Positions 11,869 to 23,764 of a DNA stretch of 64,000 bases are shown here, piece after piece. Source of the stretch: Elmis aenea (Eukaryota; Arthropoda; Insecta; Coleoptera; Elmidae); the NCBI GenBank assembly GCA_947652605.1, contig OX393582.1, positions 11,246,544 through 11,310,543 on the forward strand. The letters run 5' to 3'. The translations under genes were made by a program, and so were the position numbers. Under the pieces are notes generated by a model that worked only from the letters and a program-made list of their open reading frames with translations, was not told the origin of the DNA and did no database searches. Numbering within the stretch: the stretch's first letter is position 1; each line of letters opens with the position of its first letter.

Positions 11869-12813
11869 TATACAACATTATTATTTATTTCATAATTAAA
11901 GGAATGTTACATTCCTGTAATATTAAATATCATCCATTATGAAAACAGTAACAACTTTTTCGATATAATTAGTTCATTGTCCATCGCAATAGCTTTATTT
12001 TTAAGATGTAAAATATCAATCACCTTCATTATTTGTTAGTTTATCAAGTATATTATAAAATATTTTAAAAAAGTTTAGCAAATTTGTCCCTTCATTTACA
12101 TAAATACCTTTTATCCGTATATCTTACGGTTCAGAAATTGTCCAAGGTTTTCAACGAATTTGAGCTACATATGATATTTTCACACAAACATGTAGATTAC
12201 AGATGTTTTGTAACTTAGCTTGTAGTTAAATAAGGACTATATCAGTTTATTTTGTTCCCTTTTAAAGTGATTAAATACATTTTTCTTTGGACTTAATCCA
12301 GTTAAGAATTGGAATTAAAGTTTTTTATGTTTTACCAGGGGAAATCATTTGCTGATTAACGTTTAAAGAAAAGCAATTTATTAAGTACGATAAAATTCAC
12401 TGCAGTTTAAAACAGTTCATCAGTTTATCGCGAGAACATAGAATATAAATGATCAAAATAATTGAACAGATATTTGTTAGACGCCTCCATTAACTTTAGA
12501 AAGACATTGCTGTAAAAATAATTACTTAAGTGACTCCTACAACATTACAAGCTTAATTTGTCCAATAGAATTTTTATCGAACGTTTTATGAAACTGAAAA
12601 TTTTATTTGAAGTAACAAAAATATTTAAAATTTTGTTCTCAGAGTTCTGTTTACTTAGAAAACAAATATTAAAATGGCTCACAATATTAAAGTTTGTGTC
12701 CTCCTTTAGGAGATATCTAAAATTTATGTATATCCCACTGCTAAATGTTCTTAACATTTGAAGATACTTTAATTATTAGTAATTAACTCGTTTTTTTAAT
12801 CATTTTTTAATCA
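11869..12813. other. AT-rich intergenic stretch, nothing recognised
   Basis: No homology-bearing frame, repeat terminus or RNA gene was recognised. Opposed short frames at 12545-12761 have no family features. Confidence 0.5.
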
Positions 12814-13542
12814 TACATACATAAAACACAAATAAATTGTCCTTGGCCATCATAAGTGGTGCAGTCTTCATGGCACCACTCTTGAAATTTGCAACACTGA
12901 ATCCAGTCTATCGCTGGTGGTTCTGTATAAAGTTTGTGGCAGATTAGACAATAATAGGATAAAGATTCAGTTGTTTGAGAAGATATAGCAGTTTTTTCAT
13001 TAGGCCCATTTCCTCCCTTCTGTTTTGCTAACCTGTCTTTCTCTTCTAATTGATTTTTTATGGGAGTGCCAGTAATTACGCTCGCTGAGAGTTTTTTATT
13101 ATTTTGAACAGGACGATTAATAGTTGGCAAGGGTCTGATTTTCCACAGTGATGTGTCAGATTTCGACTTTGAGCAGCTAGGGCTTGTTCCTTTAGAGGTA
13201 AATAGTTTGCCCTTTACAATCGTTGATGATGAAGAAGGTTCAGGTTCTCCATCATTATTTACAAACGTAAACAAAGCATAGCTTTTCATTTGCTTCAACG
13301 GAATATTGCCATCTGAAGAAAAGTCTGAATCATCTGAGTTTTCATCAGGAATCTCCCTACCAATGTTACCATTAGTATATCCACCAATGTTACCATTGAT
13401 ATGGTCAGAAACATTCAGGTATTTCATATCTTGCAGCAGCTGCATTGCAGGATGTAGTTCCTTCTTCAATGTCGTGCATGGCTATCATTGCGCCTTGAGA
13501 CCACTGACCACGATTGGTCTTTTTTTTGTAGGTTCTTGGCAT
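12807..13542 (-). pseudogene. pogo-type transposase fragment, second copy
   Basis: Same layout as the first copy: MPRTYKKKTNRGQWSQGAMI from 13542, then a frameshift inside the helix-turn-helix. SDHINGNIGG and a continuous frame follow to the PHD finger (YYCLICHK, CCKFQEWCHEDC, FICVLC) and a stop at 12807. One PHD cysteine position reads CCKF rather than CCKC, so zinc binding may be impaired. The DDE core is absent. Confidence 0.75.
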
Positions 13543-14007
13543 GGATGTTCTGGATGTAATAAAATTTTATTACCAAAAACAGTGCTTACTGGTTGCTGGG
13601 GCAAGATGACCAATCGTTATCTTACCCCTGTCATCTTACCCCACTACATATTAAAAATGTTTTTCTAATTTACATAAAAAAACTACAAAAAGATTTATAA
13701 AATTTAAACAGAATACCAATACTATCACAGGTAATGTACAACCTACAGCAAAATTCAAATTGTTTTTACCCGAGTTTTCCAAAAAAACACTAAACATCGG
13801 CAATAAATATTGTAACCGAACATGTGATGACAAACAATTGCTTTTAACGGAAGAAATTTGAACTATATTAAAATCTTATCAGCTAATATTAACTTCGTCT
13901 ACTAACCTCCAGATGGTAGTGAAAATTTTGAATTTGAGTTTTTGATGGATTGCCTGTAAAAATCGTTCGTCATCTTACCCCGTTCGTCATCTTACCCCAA
14001 CTTCCCC
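12814..14007 (-). mobile_element. pogo-like element with PHD finger, copy 2
   Basis: Near-identical to copy 1 (4052-5246), but the left about 240 bp, including the left terminal repeat, is missing. The right end is complete: complement of GGGGAAGTTGGGGTAAGATG ending at 14007, followed by TA at 14008-14009. This defines the true tip of the family. It shares the internal deletion and frameshift of copy 1. Confidence 0.8.
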
Positions 14008-14009
14008 TA

Positions 14010-16434
14010 CATTCACGCTACCCTACGAAATAGAGGGCTAAACACGGTATGATGCATTAATTGTTTATGATTCTAAGAGGGGAAGAGTTGCTTTAATCAG
14101 TCCTTATTAATTTGTTCTTTAGCACTGAATAAAAGTTATATTTAGTAGTAAATACATGAAATAAATTTTTAAAAAATATTTAAGAGTCATATTAATATTT
14201 TATTAGATAGATCATATATCCTAAATCTTACCACCACAAGATTTCGTAAATAATACTTTTGTACTCACATGAGTATTATACCTATAGTTGTGAGGGAGTA
14301 CTAAAAAAAAGCCAAACCTATAACTGCCTCAACCTCTCAACTGAGACCGGTAGCATATACATAAATACTTTATTTCAATATAATTACCATACGTTAGTTA
14401 GTTTCCTTCTCGTTGTTATTAGGAAAATTATTAACATAAACATTTATACGTTATTTAACAATTATTAATTAAGATTGCACATTTTTTATGTTTATAATTT
14501 AAAAAATTTGAAACAATTTCGTTTATTAACCTCATTTTTTAAAACTTTTCTAAAATTACGTTTAAAAGAGTTTTGAAAGCTTTCTAAAGTAAAATTTGGG
14601 TCACCACCAGTTGCTTAAATAGTAGCTTTTACATTAAGTTACAAAATGGTTCATATAAAGCCAATTTGTTCTTGATAAAATGTTTAACATGTACCTAATA
14701 GTATGTGTCTTGAACATAACGCTTTAATTTTTAAAATCAACTACTATAAAAGCTTGTTTTACATGAAAAATATAAGATAAAATATCCTATGTAGTATGAT
14801 TTTAACAACTCCTTACCAATTATATTACAGTAATAAAAGACGAAGATCTATGTACCGGTTTTGTGCCAAATTAGGCTAAATTAATTTTAATTTGATACGT
14901 TGTCCTAATCGGAAAAAATATTTTACTCCTAGCCATATCACAACAACAGATATTATATGAATTTAGAACGTACATTTTTGTACTTTTGAAACGTAAACGA
15001 TGTTTTAAAAACCATAAAGGAAGAATTAGCAATTATATGAAATTCTCTTTTTAATGAACCCATAGCCAACTTTGGTTGCCTTTTAAACAAAGTCAAGTTT
15101 GGCTTAGATCTTGAATATTAAGTGTGTCATAACGTTTAAGATATGTTTTTCTAATTTAACTGACTATGGAAGTATTATAGAAACAAAATTACCCGTACAA
15201 CACTTGCAGATTATTGTCACCCTGTTTATTCTTTCTAAACCTAATTTTGTTTAACCATTTATCCTTTTTAATAAACACAGCATTTAAGATTTAGACAATG
15301 AACTCACCAAAAACAAGAACCAACATAGAAGCAGCACTGTACATTTTGAAAATGTTTAATACCAATTTTGCAGTAATAACAAATACAACAGTTTAGTTTT
15401 GGGCGAAAAACTGCAATGAAATCACACACTCACGAATAAAAACTGGCTGAAATAAGACTAATTCATGCAAAATCAACCATCACACATAATTGTTCATTAA
15501 AATTGTTCAAGCGGCACCAAGAAAATATTAACAAATTCATAAGTTATTCATTACAGTATAATTACTGTGCAGAAGAAGTTTACTTTTAAAGGAAATACTT
15601 TTTTGTGGGGTTATTTATATGATTTTTGAATCATGATTTATGTAGTTTTTAGTCTAGCAGAGATTTTTAAGCAAACCGCAAAATGACTTGCACATGATTG
15701 GTGGCACATGTTCAGAGTCGAAAATTATTCGCGTCATCGTAAGGTTAGCTGCTGTCGGCGTCCAGACGCTCTATGCTGGCGTCAGCGCGGAACTGCAGCT
15801 TTTTCAAAACACAACGTGCAACAAGAACTACTAGCATGCGCTCTAGCAAGTATGTCAAAAGGCCCGATGCACAATCTACAAGACTTTGATTAAGAAAATG
15901 GTTTAAAAAGGAATGTTGTTAACCAAAAGACAGGATTTATTGTATAAGTTGTGGAAAATTTGTTGATCACGTAAATTTCAACGAAAAAATTACAATACAA
16001 CGGAGCACGATGCTTCTAATCGTGTTACTTAAAAGCTTGGAACGTGCGTTGAATGTGTAAAGTTAGTTTAAAGCGCGCAAGAAAAGTATCAATTAATTGT
16101 TATGCTAATTAATTTTTTTTTAATTCCAACAAGGTCCACAATGTCTGTAAAAAATGAAACAAAAAAACTGATGTGTCACCCTTTTTTGTAACGGTATCTT
16201 TTGCAGGGCTGGGACAAGGGTGAGGCAAACGAGGCACTTGCCCTAGGTGAAAAATGGTAAAAGGCGCCAAAATGATGAACAATGATAACTAATAAATTGC
16301 AAAAACAAACTATTGCTTTTGTACTATTACTGCGTTCTATGATTTTTGATTTTATAATTAATAAATTTATTTTGTTCTCAAAATCATTTATTTATTTATT
16401 TTTATTTAATACCTATAAGAAATAAAAAACTATG
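14010..16434. other. Intergenic stretch with partial repeats
   Basis: No confident gene. About 14990-15226 matches the right half of the miniature element at 16435-17199 and ends GATTATTGTCACCCTG. A GC-rich patch lies at 15700-15880, without recognisable coding content. A possible orphan first exon at 15308-15344 (minus) is reported under findings. Confidence 0.45.
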
Positions 16435-17199
16435 CAGGGTGACAATAATCTACATGCGTTGTGTGGGTAACTTTGTTTTTATAAGAGTTACATAGTCGGT
16501 TAAATTAGCAAAGTTGGGCAGATTTTCAAGACGAATGTAATGCCATTATGACATTTGACCTACACTCTCAACTTTTTTTTAAATATTTTGAAAAAACTAG
16601 CAGTCGATTTTTTCAACTGTAAATAGCCACCCTCGCTAAAATCAATGTGTAAAATGATTCTTGTAGATTTTTTACGAGGAATTAGAAAACTATCTAAAAA
16701 GTTATGGCACACTTGATGTTTCAGATATAAGCTAAACTCTATTTTTTTTTAATGGCAACCATAATTGACTATGGGTTCACTTAAAAGAGAATTCTTCCTT
16801 GTTTCATTGATGTATGGGTTGTTAGGTTTATGTTTAAATATAAGTAAGTTATTAGAATATTATTGTTTTTGTTAAGTATAATCAAAGTTATTATTGACAA
16901 GTGAAAACAAATATTACATAAATAAACTAGCTTTACTTAAACATAAAAAAAATTAAACTTAAATAAATTAAGTTATTTTATACATTTCATAATAATTTAT
17001 GATTTTTCACTTACTTTGGAATCATCTAGTGAAAAAATCGTGTTTTTAGATTTTTCATTATTTTTTAAAAAGTTAAAGGTGTAACTCAAATTTCAAAATT
17101 CGTCTTGAAATTCTGCCCAACTTTGCCAAGTTAACCGACTTTGTAACAATTATAATAAAAAAGTTACCCATACAACACTTGTAAATTATTGTCACCCTG
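16435..17199. mobile_element. Miniature element, CAGGGTGACAATAATCTACA family
   Basis: The terminal inverted repeats begin CAGGGTGACAATAATCTACA at the left, with the complement ending at 17199. Related arm sequence (GGTTAAATTAGCAAAGTTGGG) is seen on both sides. No coding capacity. Partial relatives occur at 14990-15226 and 19077-19560. A second element end, CAGGGTGTCCCAGATAAC, starts immediately at 17204. Confidence 0.75.
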
Positions 17200-17733
17200 T
17201 ATACAGGGTGTCCCAGATAACATTTCCAGCATGTGGATCTCGCTTATAAGAGATAAGGGTTTGCTTAAATTAGATGAATTATTCCTAAGTATGAGAGGAA
17301 CTACAATCGATTTTTAAAAGTACAAAATTCCTCTTACTTAAGATGTTATAGCAAAAAATATGAAAATGTTTTTCTCTCATAACTTTTTTGTCTTAATCAT
17401 TAAATCAATTTCATTTGTAAGGTAAAGGTTTTACTTCTATGTAGAATGTAACTATTATCTTAGATTTTTTTATCACTTGTAATTTTTGAGATATTACCCC
17501 TAACTTCATTTTTTCTTATGAACCGTCAAGTTAGCTTTAGAATAGTTCGATGTGCTTTTTTTCCCTCTTTCTAACGATATAATCTTATAGCACTAGCACG
17601 TAACCCGTCCTCGGACGGGAATATTGTACCTATATCTTAAATTTAAACTATTACTTTTTATAATACCGTGAGCTGCAAGTTAGACACTGTTATGTTACCC
17701 GTGAGTAAAAATTTACGGTTCATTAGACACAAC

Positions 17734-18953
17734 TAGGGTTTGGGAAGATTCGGTCTTTTTGGATTCGACGAATCCGAATCGAATCCACGATTATTTTACG
17801 AATCCGAATCCGGATCCGAATCCAGTTCTAAAATTAAATGAATTGTAGTGCCATAAAAATTATTGTACAATATTTACAATATTTGTCAGCGGTTGTCAGT
17901 TTTGTCAGTAGCGCATCAATGGGTTTTACTAACACGGCCTTCAATTAGTTAAAATGGCACTGTATTTCATTGTTAAAGTCTTAAAGTATGAAGTAAAATA
18001 ACAAGTATATTAGTATACAGGGTGTTTCACTTTTCCATGGGACACTATTACTATCTCCGTAAATAATGAAAATACAAGGTTGATCAAATGGGACAAAAGT
18101 TAGCTATTTAGGGGTGTATAACCAGATCTTGTTTTGTTTAAAAAATCCATGGCTTGCGTGATATAACGAAAAAACCGAAATCGATCAAAATTTTTAAACT
18201 TAAATATCTCGGCTATTGTTGCGAATACACAAAAACGCCAAAGGAAAAAAGTTTTGTAGATTTGGTTTGCTATAAGATGGCAACAGTCAGATTTTTTTTA
18301 ATGAATTACCGTGCGAGATATTTGACAAAACAACTTTTTTTTGAATGGCAATCGTAGTAGGTGATGACTGATTTAAAGATTATTTTTTTCTCTTTACAAT
18401 GATATAATATTTTGTATGTCTATTTTCAAAAATAAGCGAAATAACCTAAAAAAATGCAAAATCTTAAGATAAAAATCAGGGTTATTTTTTTGCTTCATCT
18501 TCAGAGAAGTTCTCTCTGAATTGGTTGACCTTGGTTTAATTGTTATGATTGCTCGATATACTTTTTCTAAATAGTTCGTTCTAATTTTGGCATTTGAAAA
18601 TAATGCATTTTTTTTTTAAGTAGGTAAATTTATCTTGAGACTTTGGTAATATAAGGCATTTTACCGTTTCCAATATATGATTAAGCTCTTCTTCCATCGT
18701 TAACAACTGAACGTCATCTGCAATATTCCGCAATCACCCTCTGTTGAATGCTCAGTTTCTTCATTTTTGTCTTCTCCGTCAAACAATCGTTTCGTAATAT
18801 TTGTTGCAAAATTAAGTATTTTCTCTGAAGTTGTGTTAGCATTAATGAGACCTAATACGAGATTCGTCGAATCTTAGACCGAATATCGAATCCGAATATT
18901 TGCTGTAGGATTCGGCGAATCCGAATCCGGGTACCCGGATCCGAAAAACCCTA
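17734..18953. mobile_element. Non-autonomous hAT element with 8-bp target duplication
   Basis: The ends TAGGGTTT and AAACCCTA are bordered by the identical octamer GACACAAC at 17726-17733 and 18954-18961. This is the signature of hAT insertion. Both subterminal regions are packed with CGAATCC and GGATTCG repeats, including mirror-like GGTACCCGGATCC. There is no transposase frame. The interior (from about 18020) contains another CAGGGTGTTTC miniature-element terminus, so it is itself a target of insertion. Confidence 0.85.
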
Positions 18954-18961
18954 GACACAAC

Positions 18962-21700
18962 TCAGTCGGTCAAATGAACCCGTAGTAGTTTACTGCGTTA
19001 CTATATTCATGCGTTACAGAGTCAGTCACAGATAGACAGAGTAAGGCTGGACTTTTATAAATATTTATATCTGTAACTATACAAAACTTAGAAAATCGAG
19101 AAACATTTTATTTTATTAATATTATTTTAAGTTAGCCATGAAACATGTTAAATTAGCAAAGTGGGGGTGAATTTTAAGACTAATTTTAGGACTAATTTAA
19201 AGCTACCTTGACATTTGACCTCCAACTTTAACTTTTTTAATTATTTTGAAAAAACTAAAATAAGCCGATTTTTTCAACGGTATATAATTCCATAGCTACC
19301 TACGTTAAAACCAAAATGTAAAATGATTTTGTAGATATTTTTACGCAAAATTATAAAAAAAAATATCCAAAAAGTAATAGCACACTCGATTTTTAAGATA
19401 TATGCCAACTCGCCTTTTTTATAAGGCAACCATCTTTGGCTATGGGTTAATTAAAAAGAGAATTTTTTTCTCGTTTCGTTGATGTATGGGTTGTTAGCTT
19501 TATCTTTAAGAATAAGTAAGTTATTGCAATATTACTGTTTTTGTTAAGTTTAATCAGAGTGCCATTAAAAAAAAAAACAAAAGATCACATAAATAAGCTA
19601 GCTTTGATTTTATCAGATATGTGTAAATGAGTCAAAAATTACAATATTTGACCCTAACAAACAAGATATGATAAATAAATGTTTGTGAAAACAAATTATT
19701 GACCTTCAAATCCGGGCAGCAACCCATCACTCCGTGCCCTGTTCCAAACCCCTGGTTATAATTATTGAGAATTGAAATTTACTTAACAAGTTTGAAGAAA
19801 ATAGATTTAGTATCAAAAATTCTGTAAGGTTTACGTTTAGTTTGTATATTTTTAGCTTTTTAAAGAACAAGGCAACCATTATCTCCTTTTTACCCATTAA
19901 AATAAAGAGTCATATTTGTAATAGATAGATGTATTTATCAACCTCTTATTGTCTTAAGAACTACCTACTGTTGATAACAATACAAGAGAAAAAAGTTCAA
20001 GATATGTCGTAAATTTTTTGATTTTTCGAAATTTATTAAGTAAATTTAGAGATTTCTTGATGATTTTGTTATGATTTAAAAGCCAATAATCAATGTTTTA
20101 GCTATAAATACAGTGTCTAAGGAGTTGCAACATTTATTATTGAAATGGTTTCGTTTCTTCTCATACACTTACATTTGCGCAGCAAAAAGATTTGACCACA
20201 CTTAGGGGTGCATTTTGTAGATTAGAAGAAATAAAATGCTGGATACAATTTTCTAGAAAGGCGTACTCACCTGATTGTATGTCATTCATCTACTACTTTC
20301 CACTAGAGTTATCCTTAACGCATCTTGGCAGTCCATCGATCCTTCCTATTTACTTTACTTTCATCCTGCGCCTTGCTCGCATAACGACTCTCTGATGTTT
20401 GATATTCTAGGATTGTCACACGCAATTCTTGCCACACTTCTGTACCATTTTTATCGTTGACCTAGTAATCCTTACTATTCCTTTGTTCGAGCAATATTGC
20501 TCTACGTTTTATCAATTCACAATAGATTGGCTTACCAAGTCATCCGAGTTAAAAAATCAATAATAAGAAGATATTTATTTAAATTACAACTGTAACGAAA
20601 TTTTATAGCATTTTCCGCAAAACAGTTATGCCAATTATTTGTTGAGCAGAACAGCATAATATTATTAAAAAATTTTGTTGAACAGACTCGTGAAAATAAA
20701 ATTTAAAAAAAAAGTTGTGTTATATACCTGTATGTGGTTTTTAGGCTTCCATCGTTATTGTCATTATTTATTAACTATATTAAATAATGAAACTTTAGGA
20801 GTTTATTAAGACGATCCTTGTGTTTTTTTGCATCATGGCAAACTTTGATTATACAGGGTGTCCCAAATTCTAGTAAATGCATGGGGATCTCGCTTATCTT
20901 AAGTGCTACGAGATCGGTTAAATTAGGGCAAAGTTGCGAAATTAGATGCTCATCAAATATCTGCAAAGAAAATTCTCATAGCTGTCTTAGTTCAAAAGTT
21001 ATTCAAGGAAAACTGTAAAAATCGAAGGTATGTTCATAGCTTGCTTTAACAGATGAACCTACGACTTTTGCGAACCCGCATCTACTTTAATTTTCTTTTC
21101 ATTTCTTCGCCAGCATTGCAAAAAGCTTTCTTGGAGTGAAATCCTATTAAAATTAGTAAAGCACCTGCGAGCAAAGTAATTAAAAGTTTCCAAAGAGCAT
21201 CTTATATAACTGCATTTATATTTATATAAACCGCAGCTTTTGGACTTTTTATTCTGCTTACCAACAAAACGAGGTGAACCATGAATTATTGTGTTTCTGC
21301 GGCGCAATACAATATTATTTATAAATTACAGTCGCCTTATAAAACAAAGCAATGGTCTGCCTGTCTTATTCTTTTTTACTGTCATATGCAGAAGTTCTTA
21401 CTTAACCTCTTCGTACTCACGACCTCAATATGCTAAAACATTTTCTTTTTGATTATTGATGTTACAGATAGCAATTTTCTGAAAACTTAATTTAGATTTT
21501 ACTTTTACATACAATTTTAAACACAAACATTCATATTTCCAACAACAATCTAAACAGTAGATATTCTTTGAACGATATTTTACAATACATTTGCTAAAAA
21601 GTTGTTACACAGAATGTCCCAGAAATCATAGCACCGATAAACCTTTTATATTACATAATTCTCAATTAAGAATATAAAAATATTAGAAATTATGAGCGAA
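18962..21700. other. Intergenic repeat scraps, no gene seen
   Basis: About 19077-19560 resembles the interior of the 16435-17199 family. About 19610-19745 resembles the hAT miniature element at 54228-54786, down to the terminus CCAAACCCCTG. 20853 onward begins a CAGGGTGTCCCAAATTC terminus related to that at 17204. No supported gene. Confidence 0.5.
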
Positions 21701-21901
21701 CCCACACTAGTAGTTAGTTCCCAGGAATTTGAAACAACAGTGGAGATATGACATAGAGTCAGTTTTTTTTTTTTAAATAATAATGATAAAAAGAATTAAG
21801 GAATGCAAAGAAAATGCAGGAAAAGCCTCCTGGGGCTGGAATAAACTGAAACCAATGTCTTTAAAAGAACTGGCCTTTGCATATAATGCGGTGCTGTAAG
21901 A

Positions 21902-23260
21902 TTGAAAAAAAGGCTTGCAACATCATCTAAGGATATGGGTGGATACATTAAAATATACAATATGAGCATCAGTATAAAAAAGACAAGGACTATCTATGCT
22001 GTGGTAGGATTCAAAACATTAAACAACCGGTTCGCTGTACTCATCATTATAAATGTGTATAGGCCCCCTAATAGTTGCTATAAAACATTTATTAATATTT
22101 TAAATGATGTCTTTAATGTGCTGCATAAAAACTGATGTGCCATTATAACTGGTGACTTTAACCTCAAGTTTAATTTGGATTCTTCTGAAACTTTGCACTT
22201 TAAAGACTTTCTATATTCTTTTGGTATGACGACTACGGTAAATCAAAACACTCGTAAAAATCACTGCTTAAGACAATATTTTAATTAATAAACATACTCA
22301 AGAGAATACTAACAAGGGAAGTACCCCGATAGTGACTCGCCGATTTTTATACAAATTTGCACAAACAAGTAAGACATCAAATAAAACATATTGGCTATTT
22401 CAAAAGTTGCTGACGGGTACCGGAAGCGGGAAAAAAAACGAGTTAAAAATGTTTTTTCAGCGTTGTAAGTATACTACAGATGTTTCTGATATAGTATATC
22501 CCATATAAGACTTCTAATATCGGCTTAAGCAGTTGGAACAACCCACGTACATACACAATCTTGGATTATAAACCTTAAATGATTTGTATGGCACAACACC
22601 TAAAATCATAATCGCATACCACATCTTCCTAATTGCTTTTCTTTGAGCATAATGACCATAATGCTGCAGTTCTAAACAAGTTCTCGCTAAAAGCTTATTA
22701 CCTTATATACGCTATAATAGATTTTAAATTATAATTGTTTACAAGCAAAAACTTTTGGGAAACACTGACACATATATTAATTTTCTTTTACCTAAGAACC
22801 CAAATTAAACCTTATTGAACCTATAATTAGGGATCAAATTTCGACTGCTTGCAATAATCTTCATGAATCCGCCTTCAATTAGATTACAACTTTCATTGGC
22901 GTAGCCTGAATTGTAAACACAAATAATATTTAAAGAAAGAGACGGAGATTGTGCATTTGTTTCGTTTAGTTCTGCCTCTTCTTAATCCGCTGTGAGCAAT
23001 TTTAAAAGGAATATACTATAGCTGTTTATCTGATCACCTGTGTCAGGTAATAACACTGAAGATAGAGTCGCCCTCCGAAATGGAAGATAGTGCCTACACC
23101 TACAGACCAATTTCTGCACATGGTTTGAATAATTTTTACAATGTGCTTAACCAAAGTAATTGGGACTTCCTAAAAACGGAATGTGCCGATGCCAACTGTG
23201 ATTTTTTTGTTACCGCCAGGGGCCCACAAGCAACGCAGTCCGTCACTCAGTGGTCAAACT
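21902..23260 (+). pseudogene. LINE fragments (AP endonuclease, then linker)
   Basis: Frame 21902-22135 contains IIINVYRPPN, and just after its stop the reading continues CAIITGDFNLKF (about 22135-22170). These are conserved blocks of the AP-type endonuclease of non-LTR retrotransposons. A separate block at 23080-23250 (LNNFYNVLNQSNWDFLKT) looks like the region between endonuclease and reverse transcriptase. Both could derive from one interrupted element, though that link is inferred. No reverse transcriptase is present. Confidence 0.55.
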
Positions 23261-23764
23261 CTTAGCTCTTTTCATAAAAGCAGTCTATTTTTAATTTTCC
23301 ATTTTGCTCAACTTGGGCAAAATGAAAGTACCTATTTTTCTTTATTTTTCAAGTTTCCTAGCAAACAAATTTGTCCTGTACATCAGTAGATTTATTCAAC
23401 GTTTTTATGTCCATATTTACTGTCACAACAAATTATTTTCACTTTAAATTTGCAAATGGATAACGTGAACAGGTGCCTCTTTCGCTTCCGACAGCGAGAA
23501 ATGAAGCCTTAAACCAAATAAACGAGTTCTGTCACAAATGCGTCAAATTATTACGACAGAAATACAAAAATATAGTCACAGCATCGGATGAAATATGAAG
23601 AGTTGCGAAGCATTTTTTAACCTCCTACAAATAATATTTCATATTATCTTCGCGACATTCAGTAGATCTCATCAAAATTACTTTGAGTGCCGACCAATTT
23701 GCTATCTCATCAAAAACCAGTTTAATTCCACGATCAATTATTATCAATCACACTACGTTAAAAT

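Noticed and set aside
15708..15893. 61-codon Cys/Arg-rich frame
   Set aside because: Only a GC-rich patch; no signal peptide, family motif or plausible splice context.
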